From an uncultured Porphyromonas sp. (lineage in GTDB: Bacteria > Bacteroidota > Bacteroidia > Bacteroidales > Porphyromonadaceae), in NCBI GenBank assembly GCA_900539155.1, contig UQBE01000006.1, positions 1 to 60,932 on the forward strand: 60,932 nucleotides of DNA, given 5' to 3'. Under the pieces are notes generated by a model. That model saw nothing but the letters and a program-made list of their open reading frames with translations. It did no database searches and was not told where the DNA came from. The translations under genes were made by a program, and so were the position numbers. Positions within the stretch are counted from its first letter, which is position 1; every line of letters starts with the position of its first letter. Positions 1 to 7,582 of the stretch are shown here, in pieces.

Positions 1-102
1 AAATAACTACGATATAAGGAGTTAGAAGGCTTGGTTTACAACCCTCCCTCTCCGCAGTAATAATAATCAAACTAGAAATAATCAACTAACACAACTATCG
101 CA
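1..102. other. Leader region upstream of exbB
   Basis: No gene is seen in these first 102 bases. They hold AT-rich sequence directly before the exbB start codon. No clear TAnnTTTG promoter is visible, so the promoter may lie before the window. Confidence 0.5.
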
Positions 103-924
103 ATGAAAAAGTTATTTGCAACGTTATCATGCATGGCTCTGCTCACACTGGGCCTCACACAGATGACCTACGCACAGGAGGCTGCTCCAGTAGCTACAGA
201 CACCACAGAGGAGGTGGCAGCTACTCCCGTTGAAGAGGCTGTCGAAGTCGACATGGAGGCCGTTATGGAGCAAGACGCTACGGCTGACCAGACCTTCCAT
301 CAGGCTCTCAAGACCAAGTTCATCGAGGGTGGTGCTGACTTTATGGCACTCATCGCACTGGTCCTCATCCTCGGACTCGTCCTCTGTCTAGAGCGTATCA
401 TCTACCTCAACCTAGCAGACAACAACTACGAGGCATTCCTACGCAAGCTCGAGGAGGCTCTCAACCGTGGTGATATGAATGGTGCTAAGGACATCGCACG
501 CAACACACGTGGTCCCGTTGCTTCCATTGCTTATCAGGCACTCATGCGCTTTGACCAGGGCATCGACGTAGTCGAGCGTTCCATCGTCTCCTACGGTGGT
601 GTACAGGGCGGACTTCTCGAGAAGAACCTCTCTTGGATTACCCTCTTCATCGCTATTGCTCCTTCACTCGGATTCCTTGGTACCGTCGTCGGTATGGTCA
701 TGGCGTTCGATAAGATTGAGAAGGTAGGTGATATCAGCCCAACGGTCGTCGCTGGTGGTATGAAGGTGGCTCTAATCACGACCATCGGTGGTCTGATTGT
801 AGCTATGATCCTACAGGTCTTCTACAACTACATCCTATCTAAGGTTGAGTCTATCCTCAATCGTATGGAGGATGCTTCAATCACGCTTGTAGACTTTGCT
901 ATCAAGTACAACCTACATAAGTAA
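103..924 (+). CDS. exbB: ExbB/TolQ/MotA-family proton channel protein
   Basis: Inner-membrane channel subunit that, with ExbD, is expected to use the proton gradient to energise TonB-dependent outer-membrane uptake. The 273-residue protein starts with a signal-like segment (residues 1-25), has an acidic Ala/Glu-rich stretch (about 26-60), then a membrane helix near 78-100 and two helices in the C-terminal half (about 175-200 and 215-245) containing the MotA/TolQ/ExbB pattern with GFLGTVVGM. The acidic N-terminal extension is longer than in proteobacterial ExbB. It is followed after 9 bases by a small membrane protein and then two exbD genes, the usual Bacteroidales order. TolQ is the alternative name; the ExbD partners favour ExbB. 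Confidence 0.9.
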   Translation: MKKLFATLSCMALLTLGLTQMTYAQEAAPVATDTTEEVAATPVEEAVEVDMEAVMEQDATADQTFHQALKTKFIEGGADFMALIALVLILGLVLCLERIIYLNLADNNYEAFLRKLEEALNRGDMNGAKDIARNTRGPVASIAYQALMRFDQGIDVVERSIVSYGGVQGGLLEKNLSWITLFIAIAPSLGFLGTVVGMVMAFDKIEKVGDISPTVVAGGMKVALITTIGGLIVAMILQVFYNYILSKVESILNRMEDASITLVDFAIKYNLHK

Positions 925-933
925 TACGCAACC

Positions 934-1404
934 ATGGCAGTAACCAAAATTCGTAAGATCTCTAGCTGGACGCTACTAGTACTATTAGTAGTCTCCGTTG
1001 CGGTCTGCCTTGCGTTCTTCGTCGGGGGAGTCGAGCTAGATGCTGCGGGCAATAAGGTCTATGCCAATACAGACTTAGTCTTGTATTGGGGCTATGCACT
1101 TGTTGCGCTGACGCTCATAGCAACGATAGTCTTCGCTATCGTCTCCTTAATTCAAGGATTCCGCACCAATCCAAAGAGGGCTCTTCAGAGTCTCTTAGTC
1201 TTCATCGTCTTGATTGTGATACTAGGCATCACCTATGCTATAGGCGATGGCACTCCGATGTCTGTCAATGAAGACTCAGCACAATACAACACTCCAGGGT
1301 GGCTTAAGATCATAGATATGTGTATCTATACCACCTATACGCTCGTGGCTCTCATTGTCGTGGGTGTCATCTGGGGTGGTATCCGTAAGCGTCTCAGCAA
1401 GTAA
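934..1404 (+). CDS. Small membrane protein of the exbBD cluster
   Basis: A 156-residue protein with four predicted membrane helices (about 10-32, 50-72, 84-106 and 128-150) and no recognised enzymatic motif. It sits between exbB and the first exbD with short gaps (9 and 29 bases), so it is very probably co-transcribed with them. Similar small membrane proteins occur at this place in other Bacteroidales exbBD clusters; an accessory role in the energy-transducing complex is an inference from position only. Confidence 0.75.
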   Translation: MAVTKIRKISSWTLLVLLVVSVAVCLAFFVGGVELDAAGNKVYANTDLVLYWGYALVALTLIATIVFAIVSLIQGFRTNPKRALQSLLVFIVLIVILGITYAIGDGTPMSVNEDSAQYNTPGWLKIIDMCIYTTYTLVALIVVGVIWGGIRKRLSK

Positions 1405-1433
1405 GTAATCAACAACTATATCAGCAAAGAGCA

Positions 1434-2039
1434 ATGTCTAAAACTAAAAAGAAGGTACCCAGCATCAATGGGTCATCCATGGCCGACATCTCTTTTATTC
1501 TTCTGATCTTCTTCTTGATTACTACTTCAATGGACACCGATCAGGGACTAAAGAGGCGCCTACCGCCGTTGGTTCCCCCCGAGCAGCAGCAACAGGACAT
1601 CGAGATACGTGATCGTAACGTACTTCGTATTCTTGTGAACCGCTCGGATCAGATAGCTGTCATCAAAAAGGATGCGTCTGGACGTGACGAGATGGCTATG
1701 GTACCTCTTGATAAGCTCAAGGATCGTACTGTCGAGTTCATCCTCAACCCTCAGGACTTGCCACATCTCCCCGAGAAGGAGACGCGCTACATCCCAGGGC
1801 TAGGCGATCGTCTCGTGACGACATCATCGTATGCTATCTCGCTCAAGAACGAGGTCGAGACCAGCTACCAGATGTATATCGATGTACAGAACGAGTTACT
1901 CCGAGCTTACAATGAGGTATGGGATATCATCGCTCAGAAGGAGTACGGTCAGTCGTATGACGAGCTGACTCCTGACAAGCAGAAGGTAGTCGTCGACTGC
2001 TATCCGATGCATATCTCAGAGATGCCACTGAACTCGTAA
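1434..2039 (+). CDS. exbD: ExbD-family biopolymer transport protein (first copy)
   Basis: A 201-residue protein with a short cytoplasmic N-terminus, one membrane helix (about 17-34) that carries the conserved Asp18 in the MADISFILLIFFLI segment, and a periplasmic C-terminal domain. The aspartate in the helix is the proton-carrying residue in ExbD/TolR. The periplasmic part is longer than that of Escherichia coli ExbD (about 140 residues), which is common in this phylum. It is the first of two exbD genes here and probably forms a mixed complex with the second. Confidence 0.88.
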   Translation: MSKTKKKVPSINGSSMADISFILLIFFLITTSMDTDQGLKRRLPPLVPPEQQQQDIEIRDRNVLRILVNRSDQIAVIKKDASGRDEMAMVPLDKLKDRTVEFILNPQDLPHLPEKETRYIPGLGDRLVTTSSYAISLKNEVETSYQMYIDVQNELLRAYNEVWDIIAQKEYGQSYDELTPDKQKVVVDCYPMHISEMPLNS

Positions 2040-2067
2040 TCTTCACTTCAACTTATAGCGCATTATT

Positions 2068-2544
2068 ATGGGAAAGTTTAAACAAGCTGGAGGGCGTACG
2101 ATGCCAGAGCTGAATACATCCTCCCTGCCAGACTTGATTTTTGCCTTTCTGTTCTTCATCATGATGGTGACGAGTATCCGAGAGGTGACGCCGAAGGTTG
2201 CCTTTCAGAATCTCCCCACAGCGACTGAGCTGACCAAGTTGGAGGAAAAGTCTCTTGTCTCCTTTATCTATGTAGGTAAGCCGATCCCTGAGCTACAGGC
2301 TAAGTTTGGTACTGCACCAGCTATCCAGCTCAACGATCAGATTACAACAGATGCCTCAGCCGTCTACGGCTTTGTCAAGGAGGAAGAGTCACAGATACAG
2401 GATGAGCGTCGCAAGTTGATGACTGTATCTATCAAGGGCGATGCTTCTACCAAGATGAAAATCATAGCAGATATCAAGCAAGAGCTACGTCGTGCTGACG
2501 CCTTGAATATATCATACTCAGCAAGACCTAAGCGAGATAACTAA
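2068..2544 (+). CDS. exbD: ExbD-family biopolymer transport protein (second copy)
   Basis: A 158-residue ExbD-like protein with the membrane helix at about 20-38 and the conserved Asp22 in SLPDLIFAFLFFIMM, followed by a small periplasmic domain. It differs strongly from the copy just upstream, so the two are likely functional partners rather than a recent duplication. It is the last gene of the cluster and is followed by a good intrinsic terminator. Confidence 0.87.
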   Translation: MGKFKQAGGRTMPELNTSSLPDLIFAFLFFIMMVTSIREVTPKVAFQNLPTATELTKLEEKSLVSFIYVGKPIPELQAKFGTAPAIQLNDQITTDASAVYGFVKEEESQIQDERRKLMTVSIKGDASTKMKIIADIKQELRRADALNISYSARPKRDN

Positions 2545-2587
2545 TAGAGACACGTTGCGCTAAGCAACAGACTCTCTCACTTAATCA

Positions 2588-2631
2588 CGAGGAGGGTGCT
2601 ACATAGGGTGGCATCCTCCTCTTCTTTTGTT
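2588..2631 (+). terminator. Intrinsic terminator of the exbBD operon
   Basis: An inverted repeat with GAGGAGG...CCTCCTC arms starting at 2589 and ending at 2621 is followed by a T-rich run (TTCTTTTGTT). It lies 45 bases after the exbD stop codon. Confidence 0.8.
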
Positions 2632-2671
2632 CACGTAGGCAGACCCTTTGACAGCACAGGTCGCACGAGGA

Positions 2672-2696
2672 GATTGTTGCAAAAGTCAACAGTCGC
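2672..2696. repeat. GACTGTTG/CAACAGTC hairpin module (copy 1)
   Basis: A short hairpin with arms of the type GATTGTTG and CAACAGTC around an AAAAGT loop. Related copies occur at 49771-49795 and 60776-60798, every time close to a CCACGTGG element, so it appears to be a module that travels with that element family. Confidence 0.6.
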
Positions 2697-2704
2697 ACAA
2701 CCTT

Positions 2705-2935
2705 TTAGACCCGACGACATATCGATACGACACTATGTCGGAGAAAACGGATTCTCCACCTGGATATTTCGAAATATCCAGGTGGAGAATTTTTATTTTC
2801 CACGTGGGGACAGAAAAATTCTTCGGAGGAATCAAATGAAACTTCGGAGGAAATGAATCACGCCCACGTGGAAAATAAAAAATATCCACGTGGAGATTTG
2901 AGATTCTCCACGTGGATATTCGAGAAAGGAGGGTA
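2705..2935 (+). repeat. CCACGTGG palindromic element, copy 1
   Basis: Full copy of an interspersed element seen four times in the window. It contains a 40-bp perfect palindrome (2751-2790, centre TTCGAA), a long-range stem pairing the TTTTCCACGTGGG region near 2794-2809 with CCCACGTGGAAAA near 2863-2875, and a 16-bp-arm hairpin (2881-2896 with 2905-2920). The loop of the long-range stem has two CTTCGGAGGAA direct repeats 21 bases apart. The element ends with GAGAAAGGAGG and runs into TTAGAGR heptamers. It lies downstream of the exbBD operon. Confidence 0.85.
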
Positions 2936-2936
2936 A

Positions 2937-2957
2937 TTAGAGATTAGAGGTTAGAGG
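2937..2957 (+). repeat. TTAGAGR heptamer array (3 units)
   Basis: Three consecutive heptamers TTAGAGA, TTAGAGG, TTAGAGG joined to the end of the CCACGTGG element. The same heptamers adjoin copies 2, 3 and 4. Confidence 0.7.
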
Positions 2958-2973
2958 GGACGAGTAACCCTTT

Positions 2974-3101
2974 GTCGGGACGCACGAAAGTGTCTAGTCG
3001 GAGGTAGTCCGTCCCCGTTAAGTGTTACGGTGTCCGGGTTGTGGAGTTCCGGTCGTTCGACAACGGATTCCTTCCGACTAGACACACCCGTGCGTTCTTA
3101 C
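2974..3101. repeat. Long imperfect inverted repeat (paired REP-type element)
   Basis: Arms 2974-3012 and 3063-3101 are imperfect inverted copies of each other, sharing GTGTCTAGTCGG and GACGCACG blocks. The flank GACGAGTAACCC and the GGGACGCACG word match the REP palindromes around the transposase at 36564, so this looks like a diverged pair of the same REP family in opposite orientation. Confidence 0.7.
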
Positions 3102-3154
3102 AGATCGGGGTTACAGCGTTTGATGAGTGGAATTGTCGTGCTGACGTAGCTTGT

Positions 3155-3234
3155 GTAGGGGCGGACCTACGTGTCCGCCCGCAGAATAGACTGCGCTCAG
3201 GTGAGGACGGGCGGACACACAGGTCCGCCCCTAC
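3155..3234. repeat. Inverted pair of GGGGCGGACC REP-type palindromes
   Basis: Arms 3155-3181 and 3208-3234 are inverted copies with about 25 of 27 matching positions, beginning GTAGGGGCGGACCT and ending GTCCGCCCG. Two head-to-head palindromes separated by 26 bases are the layout of a bacterial interspersed mosaic element. This is a second REP type, different from the GGACGCACG type. Confidence 0.75.
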
Positions 3235-3365
3235 GGTGGGAGCCCCCACCTCGCCGAGCGGTTCACCCGAAGAGAAGTCGACCGAGCTTCCGAAACGAGA
3301 AAAAACTTCGCATTTTACTTGCATATGAACTTAGAAAGCAGCGGGTTGTTCGTTGGGCTGGGCAT

Positions 3366-3388
3366 GGACGCAGCGACGGTCTGCGTCC
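3366..3388. repeat. REP-like hairpin GGACGCAG...CTGCGTCC
   Basis: Eight-base perfect arms around a CGACGGT loop. A diverged relative lies at 19201-19223. Read in one frame both give the peptide GRSDGLRP, but the base pairing explains this better than coding does. Confidence 0.5.
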
Positions 3389-3791
3389 CGACCGATTGTT
3401 CCTACGGGTCGCTACACGTCAAGTTGCTGTCTCTTTCCTGCGGAGAAGTCAATTCGCATTTCTGGAGAGGTAGAATCAGCGTTCCGCTCAAAAGCTTACG
3501 TTCTTCCGTAGAGGAGTTCTGTCGGATCCCATCGGAGTGATTGGTGGCTATCGAGTCAGTTGGTGACTATTGGTCTCATCGGTGGTTGAGCGTCTATGCG
3601 TATGCATCATTACTGGTAGGAGGGGACCGAGGTAGCCAGTCGGTTGAGTTCGCCGTTTAGCACAGTAACTTTAGCGGGGATTGATGTCCTGCCAGCAGAT
3701 ACTCGCGGTGAAACCTTTACAGCTCTCTGCACGGTAACGGGGTGGGTAGCCTTATGATGGCACTAGTCCTGCTGAGGAGATTTTGTGTGCA

Positions 3792-3822
3792 TTGCCTTAT
3801 TCAAAAGAAAAGTTTATCTTTG
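3792..3822 (+). promoter_or_regulatory. Bacteroidetes-type promoter for the 4028 gene
   Basis: TTG at 3792-3794, a 20-base spacer and TATCTTTG at 3815-3822 match the -33 and -7 elements (TTTG and TAnnTTTG) of Bacteroidetes sigma promoters. Transcription would start near 3829, leaving a leader of about 200 bases before the 4028 gene. Confidence 0.6.
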
Positions 3823-4027
3823 TGAGTGAAACAGTTGGGGTGTTGTGACAAAGGGAACACCCTCCAGCCGAATGGGGAATGGTGCCTTCATCGCTGCTTT
3901 ATGGAGGATTGCTATGAGAGTATGTGAGTCTCTGTAGCTACTCTGTAGCAGAGTAATCGGTACGCTCCTTGAGGTTTGTCTCGGACGAGATGCCAATGTA
4001 TCACATAACTAAATAACTTACTTAACT

Positions 4028-4813
4028 ATGAACATCATCAAGCAGTATGTGGATCGTCTCTTGCAGTACATCGACAGTGGGCGATTCTTCCGAAATCCTC
4101 TGAAGGTACTCTACATCCTATTCGGAGTGTGTGCATTCCTTCCTGCGGTAATGCTCCTACTGGAGTTCTTTAGCGATGACACGTGGAATTCACTGAGTTC
4201 TTTAGGCTACTACCTAGATGGGTGGAGCAAGGTGATTATGTACCTAGCTCTCTTCCTGATTCTTGTCTATCTCGTCCTCCTGGGCATCATTGGTCTCTAC
4301 TACTGGCTCAATAGGAAGAATGACCTCTACAACACCATCCGGATAGGGGATAAGATCAAAGCTCTTCCAACTATCGCTCACTTTGTCAAGTGTCTAGGGG
4401 AGTCGTATGGTGTACTATCTTTCCTAGCTCCTCTTGGCGTCTACATCATATCCTACGTACTACTTCTCATCACAGGCTTTAAGCCACTAGGCGTTGTGGA
4501 GGTAGGAGAATTTTTCAAGTATCTATTCATCGGTCTCTTGGCAGCTCCAGTGCTAGCTGTCATCCTCTTTTTGCATAGCTATCTGATTATCCTCCTTGCC
4601 CACGGTATATCTGAGCGTCTATTCATCAAGACCTCTATTGCCAACAATGTCTCAGACATTGGCGATATACAGAGAGCTACGACGATGCCCGAGGAGGAGT
4701 CTGAGGAGCTACACGCTGATCAGCCCCATGTCGAGACAGAGCAACCAGTACCCCCTATCCCTACTGTCGAAGAGATGACGGAGGAGCATGTGGACCCTAC
4801 TAAGGAGCTGTAG
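4028..4813 (+). CDS. Unrecognised polytopic membrane protein
   Basis: A 261-residue protein not assigned to a family here. It has about four membrane helices (near 23-45, 68-92, 128-150 and 165-195) and a soluble, acidic, proline-rich C-terminal tail of about 55 residues rich in Glu. The gene is preceded by a good promoter and a long leader, and is followed after only 3 bases by the zinc-ribbon protein, so the two probably work together at the membrane. No catalytic motif is visible. Confidence 0.7.
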   Translation: MNIIKQYVDRLLQYIDSGRFFRNPLKVLYILFGVCAFLPAVMLLLEFFSDDTWNSLSSLGYYLDGWSKVIMYLALFLILVYLVLLGIIGLYYWLNRKNDLYNTIRIGDKIKALPTIAHFVKCLGESYGVLSFLAPLGVYIISYVLLLITGFKPLGVVEVGEFFKYLFIGLLAAPVLAVILFLHSYLIILLAHGISERLFIKTSIANNVSDIGDIQRATTMPEEESEELHADQPHVETEQPVPPIPTVEEMTEEHVDPTKEL

Positions 4814-4816
4814 ATT

Positions 4817-5980
4817 ATGGCTAAGCAAAACTTAGTACCAGTTATGAGGTGTCCCGTCTGTGGGCACCTCATACCAAAGAATCGTCAGACCTGTCCCTAC
4901 TGTAGCAATGCTGAGGTCAAGGTGCCGACAGTGCCACAGGGACCGAAGAGCTCCTCAGCAGCTTCGAGTGTATCACAGGCATCACAACCTACGCAATCAC
5001 CTGTGCAGAAGCCTACGCCGAAGCAGATGAATAAGGGCGTTCGTAATGGTCTCATCATCGGAGGGTCACTTGTCGTAGCTGCCATCCTTGGTGTCTTGGT
5101 GTGGCGACTTGTGTCTGATGCTAGAGTGCTTAAGCAAAGTATTCTAGAGCCACTGACTCAGAAGCAACTAGAGGCAAATAGTAAGAACCACCCTCAGTTC
5201 ATTGAGTATGCTGATCTCTTTCGCCAGATGCGTGATGAGGTGATTGGTACGCCCGAAGAGGCTACTTATCGTGCCATCACTTATGAGCAGATGATAGACT
5301 ATCTAGACTTCCTGTCTAGTGATACCGAGCGGGAGAAGCTCCAGAATAAGGCACTGACGGCCTATGCCGATTATCGCAAGCCTTATGATGTAAAGTTTCA
5401 AACAGAGGCAGACCGGTGGACCACCTTTTACAATGAGCATGATCCTAGTGCGTACCTAGACCTCACGTTCCATACCAGGTATGAAAGCGAGGAGGACTAC
5501 TACTACACTAATTACTATCCAGCCTTTTGGGTGGAGATCGCCTATCCCAAGGGAGCAATCAAGGATTGTGAGGTCTTCTTTGGGCTCTGGAGTGATAACT
5601 ATCAGGAGTGGCACTACGATGCTACGGCAATGTTATCGCTGAAGGAGCTGAGGGAGTGTAAGGAATCTGCTAACTACTACTTCCAGCATGTCTCTAGCAC
5701 CTCTCCTGATATTTACGACTACTACTCACTTAGGTATGAGATTCGGAGTGTGACTCTGAGCGATGGCACTATCATCTCGACCTCTGGCAGAGAGGAGATT
5801 CCTCATGAGATGCTACAATACATCGAGGATCCGACACCAGAAAACAAGGATGAAGCTATCTCAGCTGTAGTGGACTCTAACTTCCAAGGGCAGGAGGAGT
5901 ATGTCGATTCCTACACGGAGAAGTATATGGAGCAGAAGGACAAGCTTTGCTTCGACCTTATCTCCAAAGTACTCCCATAA
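4817..5980 (+). CDS. Zinc-ribbon, membrane-anchored protein of unknown function
   Basis: A 387-residue protein that opens with a zinc ribbon (two CPxC-type pairs, CPVCG at residues 12-16 and CPYCS near 26-30), continues through a Ser/Gln/Pro-rich linker, and has one membrane helix at about 76-98 (GLIIGGSLVVAAILGVLVW). The remaining 290 residues should lie outside the cytoplasm and show no recognised domain. Zinc-ribbon plus single helix is a common layout for bacterial envelope proteins of unknown role. It is nearly contiguous with the preceding membrane protein gene. Confidence 0.7.
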   Translation: MAKQNLVPVMRCPVCGHLIPKNRQTCPYCSNAEVKVPTVPQGPKSSSAASSVSQASQPTQSPVQKPTPKQMNKGVRNGLIIGGSLVVAAILGVLVWRLVSDARVLKQSILEPLTQKQLEANSKNHPQFIEYADLFRQMRDEVIGTPEEATYRAITYEQMIDYLDFLSSDTEREKLQNKALTAYADYRKPYDVKFQTEADRWTTFYNEHDPSAYLDLTFHTRYESEEDYYYTNYYPAFWVEIAYPKGAIKDCEVFFGLWSDNYQEWHYDATAMLSLKELRECKESANYYFQHVSSTSPDIYDYYSLRYEIRSVTLSDGTIISTSGREEIPHEMLQYIEDPTPENKDEAISAVVDSNFQGQEEYVDSYTEKYMEQKDKLCFDLISKVLP

Positions 5981-6049
5981 ATAAACTAGTCGTAGTGGTC
6001 GCTAACTTTCTAGAGCAAGGCTTGAGCGAGTGACCTACTACGGATAAAG

Positions 6050-6093
6050 AAAAATCCCCTTGTAGTACCTGATGGTACTGCAAGGGAATTTCT
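6050..6093. terminator. Bidirectional terminator between convergent genes
   Basis: A stem of about 16 pairs with AAATCCCCTTG...CAAGGGAATTT arms around a TGAT loop, flanked by A-run on the left and T-run on the right, lies between two genes whose 3' ends face each other (5980 and 6163). It can serve both strands. Confidence 0.8.
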
Positions 6094-6162
6094 TATGTGA
6101 ACTGTGGAGCTATCGCTCTCTGGAAAGCGAATAGTGACTGTTGCAACAGTCTCGCATTGTGA

Positions 6163-7569
6163 CTACTCCTCAGCACGAAACATAGGACTCCATGGGGGTA
6201 GGAGCCTAGGTGTCTTGCCTTGTAGTTCCTTGGCACGTGGCGTGAGGTACTTCTTATGGACCACAAGTCGGAAGGTATATGCGTCAAACCACTCATCGGT
6301 CATGATCAAGTGTCCCTGATGCCCTGAGGTAGCGCCCCAGCTATTCTCGACCATCCACTTGGTTGGCTTGCCAGACTTGTCTAGGTCTACCGCGACGAGT
6401 GTCATAGCGTGTGTAGAGCCACTGTCAAAGGATGCGATGCGCTCGCCCTTTGTCATAGTCATCGGGACGCCCGTGATCGCCTCGTAGTCGTCGTAGCCGA
6501 GGGTGAGTAGGCCAGACTCTTTGTTGAGCTCCTTGCCTACATCGCAGGAGTAGTACATCATATTTCCATCTTTGAGAGATGCGATGGCCATCTCCTTGAT
6601 TTCTTCCATGGGGAGGTTGATGTAGGTCCAGTCCTTGCCATCCCAAGCGTGACGGTCATACTCGATGGCGTAGGTCTCGTAGTAGGGCTGCGAGGGGTCG
6701 TTCATAATCATCACGTAGTCATCCTTGAGGTTGACGCCGATATGCTCTTGATAGAAGCTCAGCGGGGTGTACTCCTTGGTCGAGAGGACCTTGCCGTCGG
6801 CATCTCTGAGGGTGTACTCAAAGGTGGTGGGCGGAGTGCCGAGGTTGAGACAGAGAAGACGGTAGATGGCTTGTAGGGTAGTCTCCTTATCCTTGCGAAG
6901 CTCTGCTAGTATGGCACCTTGCTGGGCTTTGCTACGTAGCTCCATGCCACCCTGACGGAGTAGCTTGGCTATGAGTGAGGAGAGGCGTGCGGTGTTGTTG
7001 CTACTATAGGTCTCGGGCATGACATCGCTGGGTACGACTCCGTACTTGAGGAGGTTGTCCGAGATACCAGTGAATTGCCCACCGTCATTGATTGGGTGCT
7101 GGAAGAGCCACTCCACCTTGCGGTCGGTGATGGGGAGTGTGCGGGTCTCGAGGATACCTTCAAGGAAGAGGTTGGCCTTCTCTAGCTGATCCCAAAAGAA
7201 GGAGTAGCAGTGGGAGAAGTAAAACGCTCCGAGGTTGTTGTCCTTGATGAACTGAGCCCGTAGGACGTTGAAGCCAGTGAAGAGCCAGCAGCGTCCAGAC
7301 CTCTTCTGATCGGTGATTCCTTTGGTCGGTACTCGGTAGGTGAAGTGGTCGTCGGGCGGAGTTAAGAGCTCAGCATTGGCGAGGACCATACCGTTTTGAG
7401 CAATACTATTGTATAGGGCTCGCTCAGCTGGAGCCTTAGGGGTGGCTTGTTGGAGCTTCTGCAGGAGCTCGGGTGTGATGGCTCCATCGGTACGATTGGG
7501 ACTTTCACTCTGTGCTAGTAGCATGATGCTGGATAGTAATAGGAGTAAGGGTAAGAGAAGTTTCTTCAT
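6163..7569 (-). CDS. pepC: Exported C1-family cysteine peptidase (aminopeptidase C / bleomycin hydrolase type)
   Basis: Papain-fold peptidase of the bleomycin hydrolase group. The chosen ATG at 7569 gives 468 residues with a clear signal peptide (1-20); the frame is open further upstream but would run into the neighbouring gene. Catalytic residues are visible: Cys94 in SGRCWLF, the His in GSTHAMTLVAVD, and the Asn in VENSWG. Homologues such as aminopeptidase C trim peptides in the cytoplasm, but this one should be exported, as in other Porphyromonas-like species, where it would help digest peptides as an energy source. It follows the porZ-like gene after 13 bases and is likely in the same operon. 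Confidence 0.88.
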   Translation of the reverse strand: MKKLLLPLLLLLSSIMLLAQSESPNRTDGAITPELLQKLQQATPKAPAERALYNSIAQNGMVLANAELLTPPDDHFTYRVPTKGITDQKRSGRCWLFTGFNVLRAQFIKDNNLGAFYFSHCYSFFWDQLEKANLFLEGILETRTLPITDRKVEWLFQHPINDGGQFTGISDNLLKYGVVPSDVMPETYSSNNTARLSSLIAKLLRQGGMELRSKAQQGAILAELRKDKETTLQAIYRLLCLNLGTPPTTFEYTLRDADGKVLSTKEYTPLSFYQEHIGVNLKDDYVMIMNDPSQPYYETYAIEYDRHAWDGKDWTYINLPMEEIKEMAIASLKDGNMMYYSCDVGKELNKESGLLTLGYDDYEAITGVPMTMTKGERIASFDSGSTHAMTLVAVDLDKSGKPTKWMVENSWGATSGHQGHLIMTDEWFDAYTFRLVVHKKYLTPRAKELQGKTPRLLPPWSPMFRAEE

Positions 7570-7582
7570 AAAAGCGTAGGTA

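Larger units (their letters stand above)
2545..4027. other. Gene-free intergenic region of about 1.5 kb rich in palindromes
   Basis: No convincing gene is seen. The region holds the exbD terminator, a GATTGTTG hairpin module, a full CCACGTGG element, heptamers, two long REP-type inverted repeats, a further hairpin at 3366-3388 and, near its end, a promoter for the next gene. The small open frames here follow the palindromes and have no independent support. From about 3390 to 3780 nothing was recognised. Confidence 0.7.

Noticed and set aside
2596..2889. Small open frames in the CCACGTGG elements that give similar peptides in copies 1, 2 and 3
   Set aside because: The resemblance follows from DNA identity. 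Frames lie on both strands, cross the palindromes, and differ in ends; no start signal or codon pattern supports translation.
2937..2957. Telomere-like repeats
   Set aside because: TTAGAGG resembles TTAGGG-type telomere repeats only by chance; these are short interstitial heptamers in a bacterial chromosome.
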